Source: Gammaproteobacteria bacterium (GTDB lineage Bacteria > Pseudomonadota > Gammaproteobacteria > SZUA-229). From it: a stretch of DNA of 19,871 nucleotides. This document shows positions 7,681-14,744 of this stretch, piece after piece. The position numbers were made by a program, and so were the translations under genes. The DNA lies in assembly GCA_030637945.1 (NCBI GenBank), contig DAOWFN010000149.1, positions 1 to 19,871 on the forward strand, read 5' to 3'. Position 1 is the first letter of the stretch. Every line of letters starts with the position of its first letter. The notes under the pieces are model-generated. The model was not told the origin of the DNA. It searched no databases and saw nothing but the letters and a program-made list of their open reading frames with translations.

Positions 7681-7686
7681 CATACC

Positions 7687-7700
7687 CTCCATCCATGGAG
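7687..7700. repeat. Short hairpin CTCCAT-CC-ATGGAG
   Basis: CTCCAT (7687-7692) and ATGGAG (7695-7700) form a six-base palindrome around CC. It shares the CATCCATG centre with the neighbouring hairpin at 7651-7666, which suggests both derive from one repeat family. Confidence 0.4.
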
Positions 7701-7712
7701 ATAAATAGTGGA

Positions 7713-7747
7713 GTAGGCCGGCATAAGCGATAGCGTTGCCGGCCTAC
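7713..7747. repeat. REP-like palindrome in the tdh-kbl spacer
   Basis: GTAGGCCGGCA (7713-7723) pairs perfectly with TGCCGGCCTAC (7737-7747) around the 13-base loop TAAGCGATAGCGT. The loop and inner stem match the units at 220-309, making this the third copy in the window and the best preserved one. It lies 45 bases upstream of kbl. Confidence 0.8.
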
Positions 7748-7791
7748 AGTGTTTGCAGTCGTTAAAAAGTTAAAGATCAGTACAGGTAACT

Positions 7792-8985
7792 ATGAGTTTT
7801 AAAAGTGCAAAAAAAAGTTTGATAAAAGACCTCGCGGAAATAAAAGATGCGGGTCTGTGGAAAACAGAACGCATAATCGCTTCTCAACAAAAAAATGATA
7901 TCACCCTTGCTGATGGTCGTGAGGTGATCAATATGTGCGCAAATAATTATCTTGGCCTGGCCAATAATCCTGAAGTAATCCAGGCGGCTAAAGACAGTTA
8001 TGATCAGTGGGGTTTCGGTCTTTCTTCCGTGCGTTTTATCTGTGGTACACAAACCGTTCACAAAACACTTGAAGATAAAGTATCAGAATTTCTGGGTATG
8101 GAAGCGACGATCTTGTACGCCGCCTGTTTTGATGCAAATACAGGCTTGTTCGAAACTATCCTCACGAAAGAAGATGCAGTAATTTCTGATGAGTTGAATC
8201 ATGCTTCGATTATCGATGGTGTACGTTTGTGTAAGGCTGCCCGTTACCGTTACAAAAATAACAACATGGAAGATCTTGAAGAAAAGTTAAAAGAGGCGAA
8301 GTCTGCGGGTGCGCGCCGTATTTTAATCACCACCGATGGTGTTTTTTCCATGGACGGTACCATCGCTCAACTGGATAAAATTTGTGATCTTGCTGATAAA
8401 TATGACGCCATGGTCCATCACGATGATTGTCATGCGGTCGGCTTTATGGGCGAAAAGGGGCGAGGTATACACGAATACTGTGGTGTGATGGATCGTGTCG
8501 ACATAATCACCGGTACTTTTGGTAAGGCGCTTGGTGGCGCATCCGGGGGGTATACGTCAGGTCGTAGAGAAATAATAGATATGTTACGTCAACGTTCACG
8601 CCCGTATCTTTTTTCAAACACAGTAGCTCCGGCAATATGTGCAGCGACCATTAAAGTATTGGAGATGCTTACAAATTCGACAGCATTACGTGATCATCTT
8701 CTGGAAAACACGCATTATTTTCGTAAGGGTATGCAAGAAGCTGGGTTTGAAGTCGAAGCGGGTGATCACCCAATCGTTCCAGTGATGTTGGGCGATGCCA
8801 AGTTGGCGCAAAAGATGTCACAAAAATTATTGGAAAGGGGTGTCTATGCTATTGGTTTCTTTTTCCCGGTTGTACCAAAAGGTAAAGCAAGGATACGAAC
8901 TCAAATTTCAGCCGCACATACAAAAAAAGATCTGGATACAGCCATCGCTGTATTTGCTGAAACTTATGCAGAGCTGACTGGTTGA
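7792..8985 (+). CDS. kbl: 2-amino-3-ketobutyrate CoA ligase (glycine C-acetyltransferase)
   Basis: This is a PLP-dependent enzyme of the alpha-oxoamine synthase family. It cleaves the Tdh product 2-amino-3-ketobutyrate with CoA to give glycine and acetyl-CoA. The 397-residue length matches E. coli Kbl (398). Visible family features are MCANNYLGLANNP, the RFICGTQTVHK segment, SDELNHASIIDG, the PLP-contacting DDCHAVGF (residues 211-218) and the Schiff-base lysine K245 in GTFGKALGGASGG. The ATG start has AGG six bases upstream. Here kbl lies downstream of tdh, the reverse of E. coli kbl-tdh, and the 188-base spacer carries several palindromes, so the two may not be expressed from one uninterrupted message. 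Confidence 0.96.
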   Translation: MSFKSAKKSLIKDLAEIKDAGLWKTERIIASQQKNDITLADGREVINMCANNYLGLANNPEVIQAAKDSYDQWGFGLSSVRFICGTQTVHKTLEDKVSEFLGMEATILYAACFDANTGLFETILTKEDAVISDELNHASIIDGVRLCKAARYRYKNNNMEDLEEKLKEAKSAGARRILITTDGVFSMDGTIAQLDKICDLADKYDAMVHHDDCHAVGFMGEKGRGIHEYCGVMDRVDIITGTFGKALGGASGGYTSGRREIIDMLRQRSRPYLFSNTVAPAICAATIKVLEMLTNSTALRDHLLENTHYFRKGMQEAGFEVEAGDHPIVPVMLGDAKLAQKMSQKLLERGVYAIGFFFPVVPKGKARIRTQISAAHTKKDLDTAIAVFAETYAELTG

Positions 8986-9045
8986 AGTTAATAGAAGCTT
9001 ACTACTGCTTTCCAGTTTCTCATCGACGTTTAGTAGATCAGCACT

Positions 9046-9630
9046 CTACGATTTTTCTATAGCCGATAATGTGATTCGTGAATTTATTTGCTGATAATGT
9101 TTTTCGTATTGGCCAGCAAGCTGATTAAGCCATTTTTTTCGATTGGCGTTAGTTTCTTTTATCTCTAACTGTTCAGCCAAATGAATTATTACAGGTAAAA
9201 CTTTCAGTTGGCTTATTAATAAGTCTTTCTCAAAGTCGTCGCCAGCAAATAAAAATTCTTTTGCTGTAGTCATCCTCAATGAATTGAGCGTAGCGACGGC
9301 GATAGTATCACTGGAGAGATCCGATAAGATAATGCCCGATTTTTCCTCGGCAAGTTTTTCAAGTTCATCAAGTGATCGTTCTGAATTTTCGCTGATCTCG
9401 TCTATCAGCCTGGTTGATGCATCGTTTATCCCCGAAAAAGTTACGATCATCTTTACACGACGTATCGCTGTTAGATGCTGCTCATCTTCAAGAAGAAGTT
9501 TAAGCACACTGTAACCTGAATCTATGGTACCAGTTGTTGATGAAGTGATAGCATTAACAGGAGCAGCACCGGTGATGTACAGGAGGCTGGTTATACCTGT
9601 AATTAATAATAATTTTATGAATGTCCGCAT
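9046..9630 (-). CDS. Exported protein of unknown function
   Basis: I do not recognise this family. Starting at ATG 9628-9630 the product has 194 residues with a clear Sec signal peptide (MRTFIKLLLITGITSLLYIT, then GAAPVNA, predicted cleavage after about residue 27). The mature part looks mainly helical and charged, with no cysteine and no membrane segment, so it is probably soluble in the periplasm. An in-frame ATG at 9672 would add 14 residues, but it would overlap the upstream yceI-like gene by 37 bases and bury the signal peptide, so the shorter start is preferred. It begins five bases after the stop of the YceI-family gene and must be co-transcribed with it, suggesting a shared periplasmic role. 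Neither candidate start has a strong Shine-Dalgarno. Confidence 0.75.
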   Translation of the reverse strand: MRTFIKLLLITGITSLLYITGAAPVNAITSSTTGTIDSGYSVLKLLLEDEQHLTAIRRVKMIVTFSGINDASTRLIDEISENSERSLDELEKLAEEKSGIILSDLSSDTIAVATLNSLRMTTAKEFLFAGDDFEKDLLISQLKVLPVIIHLAEQLEIKETNANRKKWLNQLAGQYEKHYQQINSRITLSAIEKS

Positions 9631-9635
9631 AGTTT

Positions 9636-10298
9636 TTAAGCCACGTATCTTTCTGCTTCTATGCTCATGCATAAGCTTATCTTGTCGTTCACCATTGATG
9701 AAAGAGAGCCCATACCAAACTCGGAACGTTGTACTGTCGTTGTCGCTTTGATCATAATACTATCTGAATCACCTAGATCACCATCAACCTCAGTCACTTC
9801 TATGTAAAACGCGACTGCTTTAGTGATACCACGCATACTTAATTTCCCTTTTAAAACAGCTTTTTTATCTGTTATCCATTCAAAATCAGAGCTGACGAAT
9901 ACGAGATCAGGGTAATCTTCAATATTAAAAAAGCTGTCACCCTTCAGTAAATTTTCGATAAAAAGTATATTGGTGTCGAGACTGGCTACATCGATAGTAA
10001 GCATAGTTTGGCTATCGTTTCCTGCAAGCGCCATACCACCTTGAAAGTTTTGAAAATTACCTTTAACTACACCGACTGAACTATTTACGCAGAAACCCAT
10101 TCTGGAAGTGTTTTTCTTTACTCGATATAAATTTCCATCTACAGCAGCCTTCAGCATTGTTTCAATTAGCGCATGATCAACATCTGCATCTTTAAAAGGC
10201 GCACACAAATCCTCCTCAACGGCATTAGCAGACTGTACCGGGAACAACATAGTCAGCATTAATGTGCTGATAAAAATAATTTTTTTGTTTATAAACAT
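9636..10298 (-). CDS. YceI-family exported protein
   Basis: This is a periplasmic protein of the YceI family, a lipocalin-like barrel; characterised members bind polyisoprenoids such as ubiquinone-type chains. The signal peptide covers residues 1-26 and ends in the AxA-type site SANA. The YceI core runs from about residue 58 to the end: SSVGVVKGNFQNFQGGMAL, TIDVASLDTN (101-110), LLKGDSFFNIEDYPDLVFVS (118-137) and KGKLSMRGITKAVAFYIEV (150-168). About 30 residues between the signal peptide and the core are extra compared with minimal YceI proteins and contain C32. C70 and C210 lie in the core, so a disulfide is possible. It is the first gene of a two-gene minus-strand unit behind the promoter at 10332-10360. 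Confidence 0.85.
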   Translation of the reverse strand: MFINKKIIFISTLMLTMLFPVQSANAVEEDLCAPFKDADVDHALIETMLKAAVDGNLYRVKKNTSRMGFCVNSSVGVVKGNFQNFQGGMALAGNDSQTMLTIDVASLDTNILFIENLLKGDSFFNIEDYPDLVFVSSDFEWITDKKAVLKGKLSMRGITKAVAFYIEVTEVDGDLGDSDSIMIKATTTVQRSEFGMGSLSSMVNDKISLCMSIEAERYVA

Positions 10299-10316
10299 AG
10301 TCTGTTTCGTACTTGG

Positions 10317-10339
10317 TTAGAATATTAGATGATTCTAAT
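10317..10339. promoter_or_regulatory. Palindromic operator candidate over the yceI-like promoter
   Basis: Two overlapping palindromes lie here. TTAGAAT (10317-10323) pairs with ATTCTAA (10332-10338) across eight bases, and ATTAGA (10324-10329) pairs with TCTAAT (10334-10339) across four bases. Together they cover the -10 box and the expected transcription start of the minus-strand promoter. This is the position of a classical repressor operator. The regulator is unknown. Confidence 0.45.
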
Positions 10340-10360
10340 ATATATTGATAATGTTGTCAA
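10332..10360 (-). promoter_or_regulatory. Near-consensus sigma-70 promoter of the yceI-like operon
   Basis: Read on the minus strand, a perfect TTGACA (10355-10360) is followed by a 17-base spacer and TAGAAT (10332-10337, five of six matches to TATAAT). The -10 box is about 34 bases from the start codon of the yceI-like gene, leaving a leader of roughly 25 bases. It is the best promoter match noticed in this window. Confidence 0.65.
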
Positions 10361-10606
10361 AAATTAATGAATGCAATTTCTAGTAATATGCTATATCTAT
10401 ATGATTTTTATGTATTATTATTTTATTTTTATGGGGGTGATATATCTATAAAAATAGCTATATTCATGAGAAAAGGTAAAATGTTGCTAGACTATTGATA
10501 GTTTGGTTAATTAAGCAGACTAAAATAAAAACCATTACTAATTAGCTGATTGAAAGGATTAATTATAATTATTGAGTAATAATGGAAAGTTCTAAGAGAG
10601 GGGAAA

Positions 10607-12010
10607 ATGGCAATAAAACAAGCTTTAATTGTAGATGACTCAAAATCAGCACGTGTTGTCCTGAAACGCATGCTTGAAGAACTTGACTTGGTGGTGAATA
10701 CGGTGGAGTCAGCGATAGATGCCATCGATTACTTAAAAAAGTACCAGCCAGATGTAATATTCATGGATCATATGATGCCAGGTATGGATGGTTTTGAAGC
10801 GGTTAAACATATAAAAAATAATTCACAGACAGCCGTCATTCCAATCATGATGTATACCTCTCGCGGAGGTGATGTATATCTTAGTCAGGCACGTGCACTC
10901 GGTGCGGTTGGGATCATTCCTAAAACTATTTCACCCGTTGGTCTTAAAGAATCTTTATTCAAACTAGGGCTGATCAAAGACCGTCGAAAACCAGCTGAGA
11001 TCGATGTAAAACCCATAGACATTAAATTGCAGGAAGATAAACCAGACGCAGACAAGACAGAACAGCAGGCACTCGAAGAAGATTTATTAGAAAATCAAAC
11101 AAAACATGATACTTACATAGAAGATCTTCGCCGGTTAATGGATGATCAGACGATAGAGTTACATAAGAGCATGTGGCTTGGTATCGAGTCTGTCAGTCAT
11201 GAAATTTTTAATCGATTATCCAGTGAGCTTGAACAACGATTTGATAAGTTACAGACGCTGCCACAAGATGTTGCAGATGAACTAACGCCCAAAGAAGAAA
11301 ATATATTTAGATCACCGGTATTTCTCGTGGGCGTGTTACTGGTCCTTTCGATTGTCTTGAATATTACACTGCTGTCTGTGGGGCATCAGGCAGAAGAAGT
11401 AGTTATCGCTAACACTAACATGCAGGAGCAGATAGTTGTTTCTGAAGAACCTGCTCAAATTAAACAGGTGCCAGTTGATAACCATGAAGCAACAGTCGAA
11501 TTCATCAAATGGGCGCAGAATAAAACGATAGAGTACCCGTTTAATGAATTAGCACTTAATGATAAGCGACTTGCCCGTATTGAAGAGTTGGTAAAAAGGG
11601 CATTGGAAGCAAACTATACAGGAAGTATTATTTTGCAAACACATGTCGGAAAATTCTGTATGAACAGAGATGAAAATGGTATCTATACGCTTGCTGATGA
11701 TGACTTATCTGTTACAGCGTGCGACTATATAGGCAATCATCTCCAGCCTACAGATGCACCCGCTACACATCAGTCGCTGAGTTTTGCGAATTATCTTTCT
11801 GATTCGGGTCTGTTAGATGAAAAAGGTATCGAGATAGAAGTAACCAATGAATCCCGTATTTTTGAAACATCCGCATACCCCAGAAAAATACCAGAAACAA
11901 AAGTACAGGGCTGGAACCTTGCAGCGCATCTCAATAATCGTGTCACCGTTAAGTTAAAGCCGGCATCTTTCGGTTCAGTTGTTGAAACAGAGCGGGACTA
12001 TTTTGAATAA
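10607..12010 (+). CDS. Membrane-anchored response regulator with predicted periplasmic C-terminal domain
   Basis: The 467-residue product starts with a complete CheY-like receiver domain (residues 1-122). It has the acidic pair D10-D11, phospho-acceptor D54 in the FMDHMMPGMDG motif, T84 and K106, so it should be phosphorylatable. A charged linker (about 125-230), probably helical, follows. A single hydrophobic segment at about 236-257 (SPVFLVGVLLVLSIVLNITL) follows, and then roughly 210 residues with no other membrane segment. With the receiver in the cytoplasm, the C-terminal part should be periplasmic. It holds exactly two cysteines, C351 and C372, which could form a disulfide. I do not recognise that domain, and no DNA-binding, GGDEF, EAL or kinase domain is present. 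A strong Shine-Dalgarno precedes the start. The TfoX-like gene follows eight bases downstream, so the two form an operon. Confidence 0.85.
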   Translation: MAIKQALIVDDSKSARVVLKRMLEELDLVVNTVESAIDAIDYLKKYQPDVIFMDHMMPGMDGFEAVKHIKNNSQTAVIPIMMYTSRGGDVYLSQARALGAVGIIPKTISPVGLKESLFKLGLIKDRRKPAEIDVKPIDIKLQEDKPDADKTEQQALEEDLLENQTKHDTYIEDLRRLMDDQTIELHKSMWLGIESVSHEIFNRLSSELEQRFDKLQTLPQDVADELTPKEENIFRSPVFLVGVLLVLSIVLNITLLSVGHQAEEVVIANTNMQEQIVVSEEPAQIKQVPVDNHEATVEFIKWAQNKTIEYPFNELALNDKRLARIEELVKRALEANYTGSIILQTHVGKFCMNRDENGIYTLADDDLSVTACDYIGNHLQPTDAPATHQSLSFANYLSDSGLLDEKGIEIEVTNESRIFETSAYPRKIPETKVQGWNLAAHLNNRVTVKLKPASFGSVVETERDYFE

Positions 12011-12018
12011 ATCTCACT

Positions 12019-12366
12019 ATGCCAGCCTCGCAGAGTGAAAAAGAATTTGTCTATTATATTGTTGATCTGATGCAATCCATCGGACCCGTTTATTCAAAAA
12101 GTATGTTTGGTGGTCATGGTATCTTTCTCGATGGTCTAATGTTTGCTCTGGTTGCAGATGGTGTGCTCTTTCTGAAAGCAGATAAAGGTATTGAGGATGA
12201 ATTTGTAGCGCAGAATCTGGAAGCTTTTACCTATGAGAAAAAAGGCAAAAAAATGAAAATGTCTTACTATCAGGCTCCGGACGAAGCACTTGAAGACAGT
12301 GAAGAAATGAATCTCTGGGCAAATAAATCATATTCCGCTGCATTAAGAGTAGCCTCGAAAAAATAA
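12019..12366 (+). CDS. TfoX N-terminal domain protein
   Basis: This 115-residue protein consists almost entirely of a TfoX N-terminal domain. The signature is VYSKSMFGGHGIFLDGLMFA (residues 24-43), followed by LFLKAD and the tail KMSYYQAPDEALED. Full-length TfoX/Sxy proteins, which activate competence genes with CRP, carry an additional C-terminal helical domain that is absent here. Short stand-alone versions are widespread and of unclear function, so a competence role should not be assumed. It starts eight bases after the response-regulator gene and is followed by a palindrome and the convergent mscS-type gene. No clear Shine-Dalgarno is present, consistent with translational coupling. Confidence 0.88.
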   Translation: MPASQSEKEFVYYIVDLMQSIGPVYSKSMFGGHGIFLDGLMFALVADGVLFLKADKGIEDEFVAQNLEAFTYEKKGKKMKMSYYQAPDEALEDSEEMNLWANKSYSAALRVASKK

Positions 12367-12390
12367 ACCTGAAAAAAGTTATCGCTTGTT

Positions 12391-12427
12391 TCTAATGTAG
12401 GTGCGAATGAATTCGCACCTACATAGA
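12391..12427. repeat. Perfect palindrome between tfoX-like gene and mscS-type gene
   Basis: ATGTAGGTGCGAAT (12395-12408) is followed by GA and its exact inverse (12411-12424). The stem can be extended by TCT/AGA at 12391-12393 and 12425-12427 with one bulged base. It lies between two convergent genes and ends three bases before the mscS-type stop, so it may serve both as terminator hairpin and as a copy of a dispersed repeat. The GTAGG...CCTAC ends resemble those of the REP-like unit at 7713-7747, but the inner sequence differs. Confidence 0.75.
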
Positions 12428-12429
12428 GC

Positions 12430-13725
12430 TTATTTATTATCCTCAGAAACAATACGTACATCACGTTGCGGAAACGGTATGCTGATGTTGTGTTCTTTAA
12501 AACTCTTCCATATCGATAAGTTAACATCAGAGACTACATTGGCGACACCTTCTTCCGGGTCATTGATCCATATACGTAACTCAAGATCAATACCATTGTC
12601 ACCAAATCCCAGAAGGCGCGCGGCAGGCTCAGGACTTTTGAGAATGCGCGGTTTATCGTTCGTGGCTTCAATCAGCAGGTTCATTGCAAATTCCGGATCG
12701 TCATCATAACTGATCTGTACGGGTATGCGCGTGCGTACGGCACGGTCTGAGTAGCTCCAGTTGGTCACTTCGGATGTGATCAGATTCTCATTAGGTATCA
12801 GTGTTTCGACTCCATCACGATCTTTAACAACAACGTAGCGAGCATGTAAACTTTGAACCCAGCCAAAGCGATCACCAATACTGATGACATCGCCTGGTCG
12901 AATTGAGCGATCAAATAGCAGGATGAAACCGCTGATAAAATTACTGAAGATTCTTTGCAGACCAAAACCGATACCAACACCGATGGCACCAGAAAAAACA
13001 GCGAAAGCGGTGAGATCGATACCGACAGATTTCAAAGCAAACAGTATGGCGAGTCCATAGAGTGAAAACTTGCTGATCTTTGTCAGCATCACCTGCATGC
13101 TGGCATTGATGTGAGGTGATCGACTTGCCTGCTTTTCGATCAGGCGCGTCAACCAGCTAGCCATTACTACAAAGAACACGACGGCGAGAAGTAACTGTAG
13201 TATGGATAAGAGCGAGAGTCTCGAATCACCGAAGCTAATGGCCAGGTCATCGAGCGCCTGTATGACATCGGGTAGCCAGCCGATAAGATGCAATGCAACG
13301 ATTCCCCAGACGGATAAGCTGATAAAACCTTCCCAGGCTTTTAACGCGGGGCTTGGTGAGAAGCCTGTTCGTAGCACGTATATGGTGAACTTTATTGCTG
13401 CCATGGATAGCAGCAGAGGGGTGAACACATTAAGTACGGCGACACTGATGCCAAACTGTTCGATGATGAAACGTGTCGCTATCAGGTATAGCAGCATACT
13501 CATCGGGAACGCTATACGATTTGATCCACGTAAGAGAAACTGTATGAAGTCCTGTTTTTCCAGGTCGCCCAGTAATCTGGTGATGAACAGCTGCCATTTT
13601 TTGTGGCTTACAGCAGCTAATGTACCGCAACCGATAACCGTAAGTAATTGTATACCGCCTTCTATTGTGGCGAAACGGTTAAACCACTGTTCAAGAATTT
13701 GAAGCAGATTATCTATTAGTTCCAT
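12430..13725 (-). CDS. Mechanosensitive ion channel, MscS family
   Basis: This is an inner-membrane channel that would open under membrane tension and protect cells from hypo-osmotic shock. The 431-residue product is longer than E. coli MscS (286), with additional N-terminal membrane helices (roughly residues 25-40, 70-90, 98-118, 133-150 and 172-192) before the MscS core. The pore-lining helix lies at about 246-272, with the glycine-rich GAIGVGIGFGLQRIFSNFIS. The beta domain follows with DRSIRPGDVISIG, GWVQSLHARYVVVKDRDG and LIPNENLITSEVTNWS, and then the C-terminal alpha/beta vestibule ending IPFPQRDVRI. It converges on the TfoX-like gene. The start ATG at 13723-13725 has no strong Shine-Dalgarno. 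Confidence 0.94.
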   Translation of the reverse strand: MELIDNLLQILEQWFNRFATIEGGIQLLTVIGCGTLAAVSHKKWQLFITRLLGDLEKQDFIQFLLRGSNRIAFPMSMLLYLIATRFIIEQFGISVAVLNVFTPLLLSMAAIKFTIYVLRTGFSPSPALKAWEGFISLSVWGIVALHLIGWLPDVIQALDDLAISFGDSRLSLLSILQLLLAVVFFVVMASWLTRLIEKQASRSPHINASMQVMLTKISKFSLYGLAILFALKSVGIDLTAFAVFSGAIGVGIGFGLQRIFSNFISGFILLFDRSIRPGDVISIGDRFGWVQSLHARYVVVKDRDGVETLIPNENLITSEVTNWSYSDRAVRTRIPVQISYDDDPEFAMNLLIEATNDKPRILKSPEPAARLLGFGDNGIDLELRIWINDPEEGVANVVSDVNLSIWKSFKEHNISIPFPQRDVRIVSEDNK

Positions 13726-14041
13726 AGTGCAAAAATATCCGGTTGTTGTGTTTCGGATTTTGAGATGATTGTATGTATTATCATATTTTTTATGTGTATC
13801 ACCAAACTTTTACAACTTTTACAAAAAGGTAGGGCGTGAAATATGTGCGTATTAAAAATGATGATAGACGCAGAATTTTCAGGAATAAAGGTGAATCGAG
13901 TTTTTAACTGATATTTATAAATATATTAAGGGATGTCTGCAAGGATAAGGATGTGTTAATTTTACCCTGGCTGTTTTTCGATACAGCATATGCTTATTGT
14001 TGAGCAGTCCCATAAATGATAATAAAAATGAGGGATTAACT
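13726..14041. other. AT-rich spacer between mscS-type gene and aqpZ
   Basis: These 316 bases contain no convincing gene. Visible structure is a perfect tandem duplication of AACTTTTAC (13805-13813 and 13814-13822) and a 14-base AT-only palindrome (13911-13924). TTGTTG with GATAAT 16 bases downstream, just ahead of aqpZ, is a weak promoter candidate. An upstream extension of the aqpZ frame to TTG 13997 exists but is not favoured. No riboswitch or RNA gene was recognised. Confidence 0.5.
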
Positions 14042-14731
14042 ATGAAAAAATATGTAGCAGAGCTGTTCGGGACATTTTGGCTGGTTCTTGGGGGCTGTGG
14101 AAGTGCTGTTCTGGCAGCAGCATTTCCGGATGTTGGAATTGGTTTACTCGGAGTTTCTCTCGCGTTTGGTTTAACCGTACTGACAATGGCTTATGCCATT
14201 GGTCACATTTCAGGTTGTCATCTTAATCCGGCTGTTTCTATCGGCCTGTGGGCTGGTGGTCGTTTTGAGGCAAGTGAATTACCGCCGTACATAATTGCCC
14301 AGGTTATTGGCGCCTGTATCGGTGGTGGTGTACTTTATCTTATCGCTAGTGGCCAGGCAGGGTTCGATGCAAGCGCCGGTTTTGCATCAAACGGTTTTGC
14401 TGAACATTCTCCCGGCGGTTATACGATGCTAGCGGCCTTGGTGTCAGAAGTCGTTATGACGATGATGTTTTTAATCGTTATCTTAGGCGCAACAGATAAG
14501 CGGGCGCCTCAGGGATTGGCTCCGATAGCCATCGGCCTCTGCCTGACTTTGATTCATCTGATCAGTATACCGGTAACCAATACATCGGTTAATCCAGCGC
14601 GTAGTACGGGTGTGGCTTTCTTTCAGGGTGACTGGGCGATCGATCAATTATGGTTGTTCTGGTTGGCGCCAATTGTTGGCGCGGTGATCGGTGCAGTTGT
14701 TTATCGTTATATCGGAAGCGAAGAGAGTTAG
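14042..14731 (+). CDS. aqpZ: Aquaporin Z (water channel)
   Basis: This is an inner-membrane MIP-family channel predicted to conduct water. The 229-residue product (E. coli AqpZ is 231) begins MKKYVAELFGTFWLVLGGCG, and this ATG has AGGG seven bases upstream, so it is preferred over the longer TTG reading. Both half-helix motifs are present: HLNPAV after GHISGC in the first repeat and NTSVNPARS in the second. The narrow aromatic/arginine filter typical of AqpZ appears intact: Phe in LAFGLTVL, His in LTLIHLISIP, Thr in VTNTSVNPAR and Arg in that same motif. This indicates a water rather than glycerol channel. A cysteine replaces the glycine found in E. coli three residues before the first NPA. 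A hairpin terminator follows. Confidence 0.96.
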   Translation: MKKYVAELFGTFWLVLGGCGSAVLAAAFPDVGIGLLGVSLAFGLTVLTMAYAIGHISGCHLNPAVSIGLWAGGRFEASELPPYIIAQVIGACIGGGVLYLIASGQAGFDASAGFASNGFAEHSPGGYTMLAALVSEVVMTMMFLIVILGATDKRAPQGLAPIAIGLCLTLIHLISIPVTNTSVNPARSTGVAFFQGDWAIDQLWLFWLAPIVGAVIGAVVYRYIGSEES

Positions 14732-14744
14732 TTGGTAAGCGAAT

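Larger units (their letters stand above)
10299..10606. other. AT-rich divergent intergenic region
   Basis: These 308 bases separate the yceI-like gene (minus) from the response-regulator gene (plus). The left part holds the promoter and palindrome described separately. The remainder is strongly AT-rich with several A/T runs and short partial palindromes such as ATAGCTAT. I could not assign a convincing promoter to the plus-strand gene, although a strong Shine-Dalgarno (GAGAGGGG) lies directly before its ATG. No RNA gene was recognised. Confidence 0.6.

Noticed and set aside
9631..9672. Longer start for the exported protein downstream of the yceI-like gene
   Set aside because: It would overlap the upstream gene by 37 bases and place a charged stretch ahead of an otherwise standard signal peptide.
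12019..12366. Full competence regulator TfoX/Sxy
   Set aside because: Only the N-terminal domain is present and the length is about half of a full-length TfoX.
13997..14041. Longer aqpZ starting at TTG 13997
   Set aside because: The ATG at 14042 has a well-spaced AGGG and aligns with the AqpZ N-terminus.
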